A DNA stretch of 64,000 bases from Streptomyces sp. NBC_00271. GTDB taxonomy: Bacteria > Actinomycetota > Actinomycetes > Streptomycetales > Streptomycetaceae. The stretch covers positions 1,550,001 to 1,614,000 of the forward strand of contig NZ_CP108070.1 of NCBI RefSeq assembly GCF_036178845.1. The letters are read 5' to 3'. This document shows positions 45,931 through 55,041 of the stretch, in pieces. A model generated the notes under the pieces. That model was not told where the DNA came from. It did not search any database and saw only the letters and a program-made list of their open reading frames with translations. The position numbers and the translations under genes are program-made. Each line of letters starts with the position of its first letter. The stretch's first letter is position 1.

Positions 45931-47366
45931 GAATCCCGCCTCGTCTCCAACAGGCGCAGCCACACCTCGCTGATGGTGGGGAAGGCGGGTACGGCGTGCC
46001 AGAGACGCTCGACGGGCACCTCTCCGGTGATGGCGACGGTGGCCGAATACAGCAGCTCGCCGACGCCCGGTCCGACGAAGGTGGCGCCGGCGACGACCTG
46101 GCGGTCCCGGTCGATGAGGATCCGGGCCCGGCCTCGGTAGTCGGGCCGGTACTGGACGGCGCCCGCGAGGTGACCGATCTCGTAGTCGACGACCTCGACG
46201 GCCCGGCCGGTGCGCTGGGCCTCGCGGACGGTCAGGCCCACGGAGGCGACCTCGGGGTCGGTGAACACCACGCCGGGGACGGCCTCGATGTCGGCCGTAC
46301 TGCTGTGCGGAGTCCAGCGCCCGGTGTCCAGCCGCTCACCTCGGGCCCGGCCGGCGATCACGGCACCGGCGATGCGCGCCTGGTACTTGCCCTGGTGGGT
46401 GAACAGGGCGCGGCGATTGATGTCGCCGACGGCGTACAGCCAGTCCCCGGGGACCGCGGTGACGGTGAGACTGTCGTCGGCGGTGAGCCAGTCACCCGGC
46501 TTCAGTCCCACGATGTCGAGCCCGATGTCCTTCGAGCGCGGGGCGCGGCCGGTGGCGAAGAGGATCTCGTCGGCGGTGATCTCACCGCCGTCCGACAGGG
46601 TGACACGGACCTCTCCGTCGTCCACCCTCTCCGCGTCGACGACAGAGACGCCGAACCGTACGTCCGCACCGGCCTCCCGCAGGCGCTCGGTGACCAGCTC
46701 GCCCGCGAAGGGCTCCAGCCGGGGCAGCAGCCCGTCCCCCCGGGCGAGCAGGGTCACCCGGCTGCCCAAGGCCTGCCAGGCGGTGGCCATCTCGACGCCC
46801 ACCACACCGGCGCCGACGATCACGAGGCGCCGCGGCGGCTGCTGGGCGCTGGTCGCCTCCCGGCTGGTCCAGGGCCGAAGGTTCTCGATCCCGGGCAGCG
46901 GGGGCAGGTCCGCGCGGCTGCCGGTGCACACGGCGACGGCGTGCCGGGCCCGCAGGCGGACGGTGTCGCCCGCGGGCGTCTCCACGGACACCTCGCGCTC
47001 CCCCGCCAGCCGTCCGTGGCCCCGCAGCAGGTCGATGCCGGCCGACTTGATCCACTCGACCTGGCCCTCGTCGTTCCAGTCGGTGGACATGCGGTTGCGG
47101 TGCGCCAGGACGGCCTCGACGTCCAGCGGGTTCTTGACGCCGGGGTCGAGACCTGGGACATGCATGGCGTCGGCGCGGAGCAGGGCGGGGCGCAGCAGGG
47201 CCTTGCTGGGTTCGCAGGCCCAGTACGAGCACTCGCCGCCCGCCAGTTCGCTCTCCACGAGGACGGTGCTCAGGCCCGCGGCGGTGGTACGGTCCGCGAC
47301 GTTCTCGCCGACCGGACCCGCGCCGATCACTATGACGTCGTACGTGCGGATGTTCTCGGTCGTCAC
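45927..47366 (-). CDS. Pyridine nucleotide-disulfide oxidoreductase (flavoprotein)
   Basis: 479 aa, class I family. FAD motif VIVIGAGPVGENVADRT, redox disulfide in GGECSYWACEPSKALLR (CxxxxC), NAD(P) motif RRLVIVGAGVVGVEMATAW, FAD-binding YAVGDINRRALFTHQGKYQA, and the partner-subunit His in LWHAVPAFPTISEVW. It resembles mercuric reductase or dihydrolipoamide dehydrogenase without a metal-binding N-terminus. GTG 47366 is preceded by TGGAGG. Middle gene of the VOC-flavoprotein-GPP34 operon. Confidence 0.9.
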   Translation of the reverse strand: MTTENIRTYDVIVIGAGPVGENVADRTTAAGLSTVLVESELAGGECSYWACEPSKALLRPALLRADAMHVPGLDPGVKNPLDVEAVLAHRNRMSTDWNDEGQVEWIKSAGIDLLRGHGRLAGEREVSVETPAGDTVRLRARHAVAVCTGSRADLPPLPGIENLRPWTSREATSAQQPPRRLVIVGAGVVGVEMATAWQALGSRVTLLARGDGLLPRLEPFAGELVTERLREAGADVRFGVSVVDAERVDDGEVRVTLSDGGEITADEILFATGRAPRSKDIGLDIVGLKPGDWLTADDSLTVTAVPGDWLYAVGDINRRALFTHQGKYQARIAGAVIAGRARGERLDTGRWTPHSSTADIEAVPGVVFTDPEVASVGLTVREAQRTGRAVEVVDYEIGHLAGAVQYRPDYRGRARILIDRDRQVVAGATFVGPGVGELLYSATVAITGEVPVERLWHAVPAFPTISEVWLRLLETRRDS

Positions 47367-47421
47367 GCGTCCTCCAGTGGCTGGATGCCGGTCGGATGGG
47401 TGTCGTGGTCCGTGGTGACTC

Positions 47422-47868
47422 TCAGCGGCCGGGGGCGCGCTCGGTGACCTCCTGGAGGAACCACTCATTGCCGTCGAGGTCCTTGAAGGCGGCGAAGGTG
47501 CCGTAGCTGACGCGCTCGGGGTGCAGGCCGGGCACTCGGTGGGAGTCACCGGCGTGGTGGAAGGCGCCGGTCTCGTCGCGGAAGGGGCCAGAGACCTCCA
47601 CACCGCGGGAGGTCAGCTCCTCCTGGGCCGTGAGGATGTCGGTGACGGTCAGCTGGAGGCCGTGGAGCGTGCCCGCCTCCTGCCGGGTCAGGCCCTCCCC
47701 GAAGATGATCGAGCACTCGGAGCCGGGCGGGGTCACCTGCACGATCCGGTAGCCGTCGTTGATCGGGAAGTCGGCGTCGAGGCGCCAGCCGAGCTGCTCC
47801 ACGTAGAACCCCTTGGCTCGGTCCACGTCGGAGACGGGCAGAATGACGACTTCCAGCTTCATGTCCAT
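47422..47868 (-). CDS. VOC-family (glyoxalase-like) protein
   Basis: 148 aa with a single vicinal-oxygen-chelate domain: KLEVVILPVSDVDRAKGFYV, DFPINDGYRIVQVTPPGSEC and the closing FAAFKDLDGNEWFLQEVTER. Likely a dioxygenase-like or resistance protein of unknown substrate. Start 47868 (ATG ATG-spaced by 6 bases from 47862). The flavoprotein gene begins 55 bases downstream on the same strand. Confidence 0.85.
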   Translation of the reverse strand: MDMKLEVVILPVSDVDRAKGFYVEQLGWRLDADFPINDGYRIVQVTPPGSECSIIFGEGLTRQEAGTLHGLQLTVTDILTAQEELTSRGVEVSGPFRDETGAFHHAGDSHRVPGLHPERVSYGTFAAFKDLDGNEWFLQEVTERAPGR

Positions 47869-48409
47869 GGCTGTGATCTCGCTTTCGATGGTTCGGTCAT
47901 GGGTTCTGGGTCGCTCGAGACCACACCCGTCAGCGGTGCTCACATACGTCGGCGGGCACCGAGCTCTCAGTGTCGGCCGCGATCGACATGTGCCGCTTCA
48001 GTCATCTGAGGGTGTGGCTCGACAGCGTTGACTACTCGTTACTGAAGCCAGAGCACCTGACGGCGTCCGGATACGTGTGAAGATTCGGCGCTCCGCCTTC
48101 AGCAGGGTGCGCGCACGACGGAGGCCATCGACCGATCACGGGAGGACAGATCTTGGGAAGAACCTTTCCCACCTCCCGCGCCGGCCGCGCATTGACGTGG
48201 GTGCACGGACGTCAGGTGCTCGGGTGCCACCATCGCTGTCATGACGGCCCCTCAGACCGACGGCGTGCCAGCTCAGTTCGACGCCCTCGACCGGGGCACC
48301 GACCTGGTCACCGTCATCATCGGCCGGCACCACTGACGTTTCCTTCGTAGCGAGGTGACCGGTGCGGCACGATCCGGTGCCGACCGGGCCTTTCGCGTGG
48401 TGCCGCCGG
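47869..48409. other. Intergenic region
   Basis: No supported gene. A 31-codon plus-strand ORF at 48240 (MTAPQTDGVPAQFDALDRGT ... IGRHH) lacks a ribosome-binding site. The stretch near 48020-48060 is AT-richer and may be a promoter. Nothing else was recognised. Confidence 0.3.
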
Positions 48410-48607
48410 TCAGATGAAGCTCGAGGCCGGCGGGCCGTACCCCGACAGCGCTGCGCCCTCCGCCCAGTTCCACACCTGGGTGTCCCTTGGCCAGTCCCGG
48501 TCCTCGGAGCCTCCCGCGGCTCGGGACGGCACCTCGCCGGAGACACGGTGGAGATCCGAACGAGGTTGCGGGGCGGTCTGTACGTGTGTGTGCGTCATGG
48601 AAGCCAT
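48410..48607 (-). CDS. Small hypothetical protein downstream of ohr
   Basis: 65 aa, start ATG 48607 with AGGGCAGGA upstream, ending DTQVWNWAEGAALSGYGPPA-SSFI. It lies about 100 bases downstream of the Ohr gene on the same strand, separated by a short hairpin (GGTCCCGTG / CACGGGACC, about 48659-48686). Codon use is good but no family is recognised; it could belong to the same stress unit or be chance. Confidence 0.4.
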   Translation of the reverse strand: MASMTHTHVQTAPQPRSDLHRVSGEVPSRAAGGSEDRDWPRDTQVWNWAEGAALSGYGPPASSFI

Positions 48608-48708
48608 GTCCTGCCCTCGCTCTTCGGTCGGCGGTGTGAGTACGGCTGAGGGGGTGGCCGGTCCCGTGCAGGGGGAACACGGGACCCGCGGTCGAGGGGA
48701 GGGATAGA

Positions 48709-49135
48709 TCAGGCGGCGATGCCGACGTTGATGATGACCGGGATGTTGTCGCGCGTGGCCTTGGAGTACGGGCAGATCTGGTGGGCGGCGTGCGCGAGCT
48801 CCTCGGCGGTGGCCTGGTCGACACCACCGAGAACAGGGTTGAAAACCGCGGAGAGGGAGAACTCGCCGTCGTCGCCGTGGGTGAGGGTGATCTCGGCGGT
48901 GATGGTGGTGCTGGTGACGAATCTTGCGGGTGGTCGCGGCGCGGCGCGGGGCGCCGAGGAAGCAGGCGGCCCAGCCGGCGGCGAGGAGCTGCTCGGAGTT
49001 GGTCGCGGTGCCCGCGCCGCCGAGCTCCTTGGGGAGGGCGAGGCCGGTCTCCAGCAGACCGTCGGAGGAGCGGACATGACCGCCGTTCCGGCCCTCTCCG
49101 TCGACGTCGACAACGGCGGTGTAGCTGACTGCCAT
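48709..49135 (-). pseudogene. ohr: Organic hydroperoxide resistance protein (Ohr/OsmC), frameshifted
   Basis: The first frame (ATG 49135) encodes SYTAVVDVDGEGRNGGHVRS and AAGWAACFLGAPRRA with the peroxidatic Cys. The second frame continues STTITAEITLTHGDDGEFSL, then AHAAHQICPYSKATRDNIPV with the resolving Cys, ending IINVGIAA. The frames switch near 48917-48925. Apart from this one indel every Ohr feature is intact, so it is either a very recent mutation or a sequencing error. A shared dyad lies 105 bases upstream. Confidence 0.8.
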
Positions 49136-49240
49136 GACTGGTGCTCCCCATCTGGACCGAAAGGCCCTTGGTCGCCTGCCGACCAGGACACCCTTTGCGT
49201 CACTGGTTGAGGCAGTGACGCAATCATGGCAGCCACTTTC

Positions 49241-49261
49241 GTCACCCGTCAAGGCGGTGAT
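49241..49261. promoter_or_regulatory. 21-bp dyad (CGNR-type box)
   Basis: GTCACC-N9-GGTGAT, 105 bases upstream of the Ohr start. Confidence 0.7.
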
Positions 49262-49344
49262 TGGAGGCTTTCAGTGGCTGCCCCCCCCGGCGGACCGGTG
49301 CCCCTCCGACCGGCTACACACCGCGGTCGGCAACGCCGCCCGCA

Positions 49345-49660
49345 CGCCTCGAGCTACACCCAGTCCGCTGCCACTCAGGAGATCCGGGCGCTCGAGCGGG
49401 AGGCGGGCATGCCCCCGTTCACCCGTAACAGCCGAGTTCACCCGTAATGGCCGACGGATGCATGTCACCGAGGCCGGGAAGATGCCGGCCGTCACACCGA
49501 GGTGATCCTGGGCAACCTGCCTGACGCCCCATACCAACTCCAGGCGTCGGCGCGGCGGCATGCCGGGCGGGTGCGTGTCTGCGCGTCCCCCAGCGCGAAC
49601 ACCACGCCGGCCCCGGATGCGACGTGCCGTGCGCCTCGCCGAGCCGACCGGGCACGCCGG
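49345..49660 (+). pseudogene. LysR-family regulator remnant
   Basis: Scattered frames read SAATQEIRALEREAGMPPFT, then FTRNGRRMHVTEAGKM, then ILGNLPDAPYQLQASARRHA, matching the LysR helix-turn-helix and linker helix. An 18-bp imperfect tandem duplication (GTTCACCCGTAA repeated at about 49416 and 49434) and further indels break the frame; the effector domain is gone. It is divergent from ohr and may once have been a peroxide-type regulator. Confidence 0.55.
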
Positions 49661-49825
49661 GTGGCTGGTTGCTTGGGGTGGCGGCCTGGGGTGTGGTGGC
49701 CACGTTGTCGTACGCCGGCGCCCTGCTGACCGCCAGCCGAGTCCGATGGCCCAACTCGCTGTGACGGTGCGGTCGTCGGGCCATCTCAGTCGACATCCTC
49801 GAGGTCGAGAGCGGCCGGAGCGTCA

Positions 49826-50260
49826 CACAGCGCAGCTCGGGAGTTGACGCCGAGTCTGGGACAAATCTGGTACCGGTGGACGCCTATGATCTGGCGGGAG
49901 GAACAGTCGCTCGGCGATCTGCTTGTTGGTCCGCCCGGTGGCGGCCGGCCTCGCGACCGCCCATTCCTGAGCGGTCAGCGTCCCCTTGCCCGGTTGGGCG
50001 GTGGCGGCTGCGGGGTGACCGCCGGCGCGGAGTTCAGCCGTGGCGCGGGCCGCCCACGGTTCCGCTCCGAGCTTGTTGAACGCCTCGGACGCCTTGACCG
50101 GTTGGTCACGGGCTTCCTCCGTCGCACGCCGGCGGCGTAGGCGTTCGCCGTAGTACAGGGCTGCCCATGCGACGTCGAAGGGCCAGTCGCCGGGCCCAGC
50201 CGGGGAAAGTGCCCGGTCGAACAGGGCGAAGGCCCCGTCGGTAGGCGTGGTCCCGGCATA
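49826..50260 (-). pseudogene. LAL-type LuxR regulator, C-terminal remnant
   Basis: The frame encodes AWAALYYGERLRRRRATEEA, FNKLGAEPWAARATAELRAG and LTAQEWAVARPAATGRTNKQ-IAERLFL, the end of the helical domain plus the LuxR helix-turn-helix of large ATP-binding regulators. A frameshift follows LFL, and the ATPase part is missing. It resembles the tail of the intact LAL gene at 61253. Confidence 0.6.
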
Positions 50261-50273
50261 CTGTGCCGGATGC

Positions 50274-50468
50274 CTACAGCCCCAGGTCGAGGGCGAGGCA
50301 CGAGTAGAACTTCCACGAGCCTTCGGGGTCGTACGACGCACTCGCCCCGCCGCCCGGCGCCGCCTCCACCTCTTCGGTCATGTCCTCGAAGCGGATGCGC
50401 TCGGGAAGCCTGCCGTATCGCGCGTGCCGTACCGCCGCCGCGGCGTCCGTGGTGGGCTTCTTGTTCAT
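50274..50468 (-). CDS. 64-aa conserved-looking small protein
   Basis: ATG 50468 behind GGAG. The peptide (KKPTTDAAAAVRHARYGRLP ... EDMTEEVEA ... YDPEGSWKFYSCLALDLGL) is soluble, with one Cys near the C-terminus. Clean codon use and a perfect shared dyad 75 bases upstream support it as a real gene and regulon member. Family and function unknown. Confidence 0.7.
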   Translation of the reverse strand: MNKKPTTDAAAAVRHARYGRLPERIRFEDMTEEVEAAPGGGASASYDPEGSWKFYSCLALDLGL

Positions 50469-50543
50469 GGCCGTGCTCCACTTCGTCGATCGCGGCTGGC
50501 GTCCTGCTTGTTGCCTTGGACGACGATCAGCATGCTCCTCCAT

Positions 50544-50564
50544 TCGTCACCCGTCAAGGAGGTG
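50544..50564. promoter_or_regulatory. 21-bp dyad (CGNR-type box)
   Basis: GTCACC-N9-GGTGAC with perfect half-sites, 75 bases upstream of the 64-aa protein gene; the mannosyltransferase pseudogene ends on its other side. Confidence 0.75.
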
Positions 50565-50669
50565 ACGGTCAGACGCGGGCCGGTTACCCCGTGACGTCGG
50601 CTTCGAGGATCGCGGCGGTGAAGGCCTCGGGCCGCTCCTGGGGTGGTCGCGGCCGACCCCCGGGACGAC

Positions 50670-51843
50670 GTACACCCCGTACTCGTAGTGCCACAGGCTG
50701 CGCAGCGAGGCCGGAATCCACGACCAGGTGCCGCCGCGGCCGTCCGCCCAGTGGCGTCCGTAACCGTTGTCGGACAGGAACCAGCCGGCCCATGTCGCCA
50801 GATACGTCACCACGGCGACCGGGACGAGGGACAGCACCGACCAGTTGAGGTCTTGCGCAGCACCGCGCGGTAGGGACGGCGCGCTCCCGCTACGCGGCGA
50901 GCGCCGACGTCCCACAGCACGGTAAGGATCACGAAGAAGGCGAGGAAGTACAGGCCGTTCCATTTGGCGGAGGCCGCCAGTCCCAGGAAGAGGCCGGCTG
51001 CGAGCCGCCAGGGACGCAGCCCCGTCCGGGCATGGTCACCGGTGTGTCCGTCCGGGCGTACCCGGCCGTCCTCGCCGACCGGTAAGGCCACCGCGAGCCG
51101 GGCTCGTGCACTGTCCCGGTCGATGAGCAGGCATCCGAACGCCGCCAGTGCGAAGAACATGACGACGAGGTCGAGCAGAGCGGTGCGGCTCATCACTACG
51201 TGCAGACCGTCCATCGCCATCAGTGCTCCGGCCAGGCAGCCCAGCAGGGTCGAACGGAACAGGCGGCGTCCTATTCGGCACAGCATCAGCACCGACAGAG
51301 TGCCCAGGGCCACCGTCATGAAGCGCCAGCCGAACGGGGCCAGGCCGAACATCCACTCGCCGAGGGCGATCACCCACTTGCCCGTCGGCGGGTGCGCGAC
51401 GAAGGACCCGGTGTCGGAGAGCAAAATCACCTGGGGATCGGCGAGTATCTGCGGGTCGGCGATCTTGCGGTCCGGCCAGGTGCTCTCGTAGCCGAGCCGC
51501 AGCAGGGACCAGGCGTCCTTGGCGTAGTACGTCTCGTCGAATACGACCGCCCGCGGCCGGCCAAGGTGCCAGAAGCGGATTGCCCCGGCCAGGACGGCGA
51601 CGATTACCGGCCCCAGCCGGTCCATCGCCTTCGCGGCACGGTACGCCCGTGCCGGATCGAGACGTGTGAGCTCGCACGGACGGGCCGGCGGCTTCGGAAA
51701 GGGCGGAACAAGACGCTCGCGGATGTCGGTCCCCGGGCGTGCTACGTATCCGAATCTCCGAAGTCGTTCCCGCCAGTCTTTGGGCTGCGTTGTCGGACGG
51801 GTGCCGTCGAAGACGGGGAACGGGTCGCTTCGCTACTCGTCAC
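50670..51843 (-). pseudogene. Protein O-mannosyltransferase (Pmt), frameshifted and truncated
   Basis: The GT39-type N-terminal half is clear: RERLVPPFP, VIVAVLAGAIRFWHLGRP, the catalytic loop VVFDETYYAKDAWSLLRLGY, HPPTGKWVIALGEWMFGL and MAMDGLHVVMSRTALLDLVV. A likely GTG start at 51843 is out of frame with RRFGYVARP (shift near 51755-51790). A second shift at about 50852-50862 precedes NWSVLSLVPVAVVTYLATWA, and homology ends near LWHYEYGVY. About 40 percent of the usual C-terminus is lost. Intact enzymes mannosylate exported proteins. Confidence 0.8.
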
Positions 51844-51869
51844 TGAATGACCTTAGGGGTCATGCACGC

Positions 51870-51910
51870 ACGTGTGTCCCGCGCCGGTCTCTTCGGCGCG
51901 GGACACACGT
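51870..51910. terminator. Hairpin terminator
   Basis: Perfect 16-bp arms (51870-51885 and 51895-51910) lie between the aldehyde dehydrogenase gene and the Pmt pseudogene, both on the minus strand. Between 51912 and 52047 a minus frame (VPANWDGCPYATYDGLPVTG) looks like a small gene fragment of unknown origin. Confidence 0.8.
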
Positions 51911-52047
51911 CTTCACGGGGCCAGGTCGGTCACAAGGTCGGGCTCCGGCGTTGCGCAGGCCGACGCCGGTGACCGGGAGCCCGTCGTAGGTGGCGTACGG
52001 GCAGCCGTCCCAGTTCGCCGGAACCGACCCTCTTGGACGCCGGGGGG

Positions 52048-53490
52048 TCAGACGGTGATGGTCTTGTACTCGGTGTAGGTGCCAAGGCCGACCGCGCCGT
52101 ACTCGCGGCCGATGCCGCTGGCCTTGAAGCCCCCGAACGGGCCGTCGAAGGCGACGGAGGCGCCGTTGACGGTGATGGTGCCGCTGCGGACGCGGCGGGC
52201 GACCGTCAGGGCGCGCTCCTCGTCGGAGGACCAGACGCCGCCGGAGAGGCCGTACTCGGAGTCGTTGGCGATGCGGACTGCGTCGTCCTCGTCGTCGTAG
52301 GCGATGACCACCAGGACCGGACCGAAGATCTCCTCCTGCGCGATCCGCATGGAGTTGTCTACGTCGGCGAAGACGGTGGGCGTGACGTAGTTGCCCTTCT
52401 CCAGGCCCTCGGGGATCTGCGGGCCGCCAGCGACCAGGCGGGCACCCTCCTCGATACCGAGCTGGATGTAGGTGCGTACCCGCTCCTGCTGGTCGGGGCG
52501 GATCATCGGGCCGATGAAGGTGTCGGGGTCGTTCGGGTCGCCCACCTTCAGCGACTCCACCAGTTCCTTCAGCGCGGCCACGACCTCTTCGTACCGGCTG
52601 CGCGGGGCCAGGATCCGGGTCTGGGCGATGCACGACTCGCCGCTGTTGAGCAGGGAGCCGAACTTGACGCCCGCGACGGCCTTCTCGATGTCCGCGTCGG
52701 GAAGAATGATGGCGGCGGACTTGCCGCCCAGCTCCAGGCTGACCCGCTTGAGCTGCTCGCCCGCGATCGAGGCGATACGGCGGCCCGCCCGTGTCGAGCC
52801 GGTGAAGGCGATCTTGTCGACGTCCTTGTGCGAGACCAGGTACTCACTGGTCTCCCGGTCCGCGGGCAGGACGCTGATCACGCCCTCGGGCAGGCCCACC
52901 TGCTCCAGCAGCTCGGCCAGGAAGCCCATGCTCAGCGAGTTCTCCGGGGACACCTTCAGGACCACGGAGTTGCCGGCGACCAGGGCCGGGATGATCTTCG
53001 AAGTGGCCGAGGAGAAGGGCGAGTTCCACGGGATCACCGCGGCCACGACGCCGATCGCCTCGCGGCGCACCACGCTGCGTACCGGGGACGCCGGGTCGGA
53101 GGGCACGAGCGTCTCCTCCCAGCCGAACTGCTCGGCCGCCTTCAGGTAGGCGTTCGCCTGCCGGGTCAGGCCGGGCTGTCCGGCGCGGGTGAACCATCCG
53201 GCCGAACCGTTCTCCAGCGAGATCAGGTGTGCGATCTTCTCCGCGTTCTTCTCGCGCAGTGCGTTGAATCGCCGCAGGACCGCGATCCGCTCCGCGGGCG
53301 GTGTCAGACGCCACGCGCCGGCCTCGAAGGACGCCCGTGCCGCGGCAACCGCGCGGTCGATGTCCGCCGGGTGCGCCTGCGCGGCTCGGCCGACCACCGA
53401 CCGGTCGTGCGGCGAAGCGATGTCGAGCAGCTCCGGGTTGCTCGGCTCGGCCCAGGAACCTCCGATGAAAAGCCGGTCGTAGGTGATCAT
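52048..53490 (-). CDS. NAD(P)-dependent aldehyde dehydrogenase
   Basis: 480 aa, ALDH superfamily: PWNSPFSSATSKIIPALVAG, cofactor motif IAFTGSTRAGRRIA, general-base Glu in VSLELGGKSAAI, the catalytic Cys in LLNSGESCIAQTRIL, and EEIFGPVLVVI plus PFGGFKASGIGREYG. It oxidises an aldehyde to its acid. Its 5' region (53491-53600) is unusually AT-rich and must hold its promoter. It has no shared dyad close upstream. Confidence 0.93.
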   Translation of the reverse strand: MITYDRLFIGGSWAEPSNPELLDIASPHDRSVVGRAAQAHPADIDRAVAAARASFEAGAWRLTPPAERIAVLRRFNALREKNAEKIAHLISLENGSAGWFTRAGQPGLTRQANAYLKAAEQFGWEETLVPSDPASPVRSVVRREAIGVVAAVIPWNSPFSSATSKIIPALVAGNSVVLKVSPENSLSMGFLAELLEQVGLPEGVISVLPADRETSEYLVSHKDVDKIAFTGSTRAGRRIASIAGEQLKRVSLELGGKSAAIILPDADIEKAVAGVKFGSLLNSGESCIAQTRILAPRSRYEEVVAALKELVESLKVGDPNDPDTFIGPMIRPDQQERVRTYIQLGIEEGARLVAGGPQIPEGLEKGNYVTPTVFADVDNSMRIAQEEIFGPVLVVIAYDDEDDAVRIANDSEYGLSGGVWSSDEERALTVARRVRSGTITVNGASVAFDGPFGGFKASGIGREYGAVGLGTYTEYKTITV

Positions 53491-53973
53491 GTGCTTTCTC
53501 TCTTCCGGTGCTTTCGGTTCAGTTCAGTCAGGACTCAACTGCCACATCAATGTAGCACTTTTATTCTCTAGATACACACAGCAGTGACCTCAAGGTCACG
53601 ATCCTCTACAGGAGGCACATCTGAGCCCTGGGCGGGCGGCCGACGTGGCGGTCGACACGTATCTGTGCGGCATCGGCGCCCGGCGTCACGAGCCCACGCG
53701 ATGCCCCTCTCCGCGACTGACCGTCATATGGCTGATGCGTCCGGTCTCGCCGCGGACGAGAGTGTGTGCCGCCGGCCCCGCTCACGGAGAGGAACGGCCT
53801 CGGATCTGCCGCCCGTCCTCATCGAATCCATCATCCGTCACCCCTTTGACAGGTGACGCAGGGTGTGCGAGGGTCGTCGCGTCAAGAGCCGCGGTGATCT
53901 CGTACCGCCGATATGAGCGGGAGGTTTCCCGGGCTCGGGCCGGTCACCGGAAACGCACGACGGAGGGCATCAC
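53491..53973. other. Divergent promoter region between ALDH and an exported hydrolase
   Basis: No gene. 53520-53580 is the most AT-rich patch of the area (GTAGCACTTTTATTCTCTAG) and probably carries the ALDH promoter. A perfect dyad of the shared type lies at 53837-53857. The rest shows no recognisable element. Confidence 0.45.
53837..53857. promoter_or_regulatory. 21-bp dyad (CGNR-type box)
   Basis: GTCACC-N9-GGTGAC with perfect half-sites, 116 bases before the exported hydrolase gene at 53974. Confidence 0.75.
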
Positions 53974-55041
53974 ATGATCAACAGGCGTACCTTCAGCAAG
54001 GCCGTCAGCCTGGGCACCGGCGCGGCCGCGGTCTCACTGTCCGGCCTGCAGGCCAGCGCATCCGCCGCGACCGCCGCACACGAGCCGGGCGGCGCTTCCG
54101 TCCCCACCATGCCCGCCGTCACCCCGGGCACCCACACCGAGTTCGGCACGATCAAGCAGGTCAAGGCGGGTGTCCTGGACATCGGCTACGCCGAGGCCGG
54201 TCCCGCCCACGGCCCGGTCGTCCTTCTCCTGCACGGCTGGCCCTACGACATCCACAGCTTCGTCGACGTAGCCCCGCTCCTCGCCGACCAGGGTTACCGC
54301 GTCATCGTTCCCTACCTGCGGGGCCACGGCAGCACCCGCTTCCTGTCCCGGAACACTCCCCGCACCGCGGAGCAGTCCGCCATCGCGCTCGACATCATCG
54401 CCCTGATGGACGCCCTCAAGATCCACAAGGCCGTCCTCGCCGGCTTCGACTGGGGCTCGCGCACCGCCGACATCATCGCCGCCCTGTGGCCCGAGCGCGT
54501 CAAGGCCCTTGTCTCCACCAGCGGTTACCTCATCACCGACCGCAAGGCGCAGCTGGAGCCCGCCCTCCCGGCCGTCGAGCACAACTGGTGGTACCAGTGG
54601 TACTTCGCCTCCGAGCGCGGCAAGAAGACCATGGAGAACGTCGACAAGCGCATCGCGCTGTGCCGCTACGTGTGGACCCTCGTCTCCCCCAACTGGAACT
54701 TCGACGACGCCACCTACCAGCGCACGGCCCAGGCCTTCAAGAACCCCGACTACGCCGCCGTCGTCCTCTACAACTACCGCTGGCGCATCGGCCTCATCGA
54801 GGGGGAGCGACGCTACGACCGTTACGAGAAGCTCCTCGCGGCCCAGCCCCCCATCGGCGTTCCCACGGTCACCCTCGACGCGGCACTCGACCCCTTCACC
54901 CCGGCAGGCGACGGCTCCACCTACCGCGGCCACTTCACCGGCCCGTACCAGCACCGCACCATCGCGAACATCGGCCACAACCTGCCACAGGAAGCGCCCA
55001 CCGCCTTCGCCCAGGCCGTGGTCGACGCCGACCACCTCTAA
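53974..55041 (+). CDS. Tat-exported alpha/beta hydrolase, epoxide-hydrolase/dehalogenase type
   Basis: 355 aa. A Tat-like signal (INRRTFSKAVSLGTGAAAVS) precedes the hydrolase fold: oxyanion LLLHGWPYDIHSF, nucleophile elbow LAGFDWGSRTA with Asp rather than Ser, second acid in DAALDPFTP and the catalytic His in IGHNLPQEAP. An Asp nucleophile is typical of epoxide hydrolases and haloalkane dehalogenases. It is preceded by a shared dyad. Confidence 0.88.
   Translation: MINRRTFSKAVSLGTGAAAVSLSGLQASASAATAAHEPGGASVPTMPAVTPGTHTEFGTIKQVKAGVLDIGYAEAGPAHGPVVLLLHGWPYDIHSFVDVAPLLADQGYRVIVPYLRGHGSTRFLSRNTPRTAEQSAIALDIIALMDALKIHKAVLAGFDWGSRTADIIAALWPERVKALVSTSGYLITDRKAQLEPALPAVEHNWWYQWYFASERGKKTMENVDKRIALCRYVWTLVSPNWNFDDATYQRTAQAFKNPDYAAVVLYNYRWRIGLIEGERRYDRYEKLLAAQPPIGVPTVTLDAALDPFTPAGDGSTYRGHFTGPYQHRTIANIGHNLPQEAPTAFAQAVVDADHL

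Noticed and set aside
48240..48335. 31-codon plus ORF (begins MTAPQTDGV)
   Set aside because: No ribosome-binding site and no conserved context; kept only as a note in the intergenic entry.
48340..48360. GGTGAC near 48350 considered as another dyad copy
   Set aside because: The partner half-site is missing at the 21-bp spacing.
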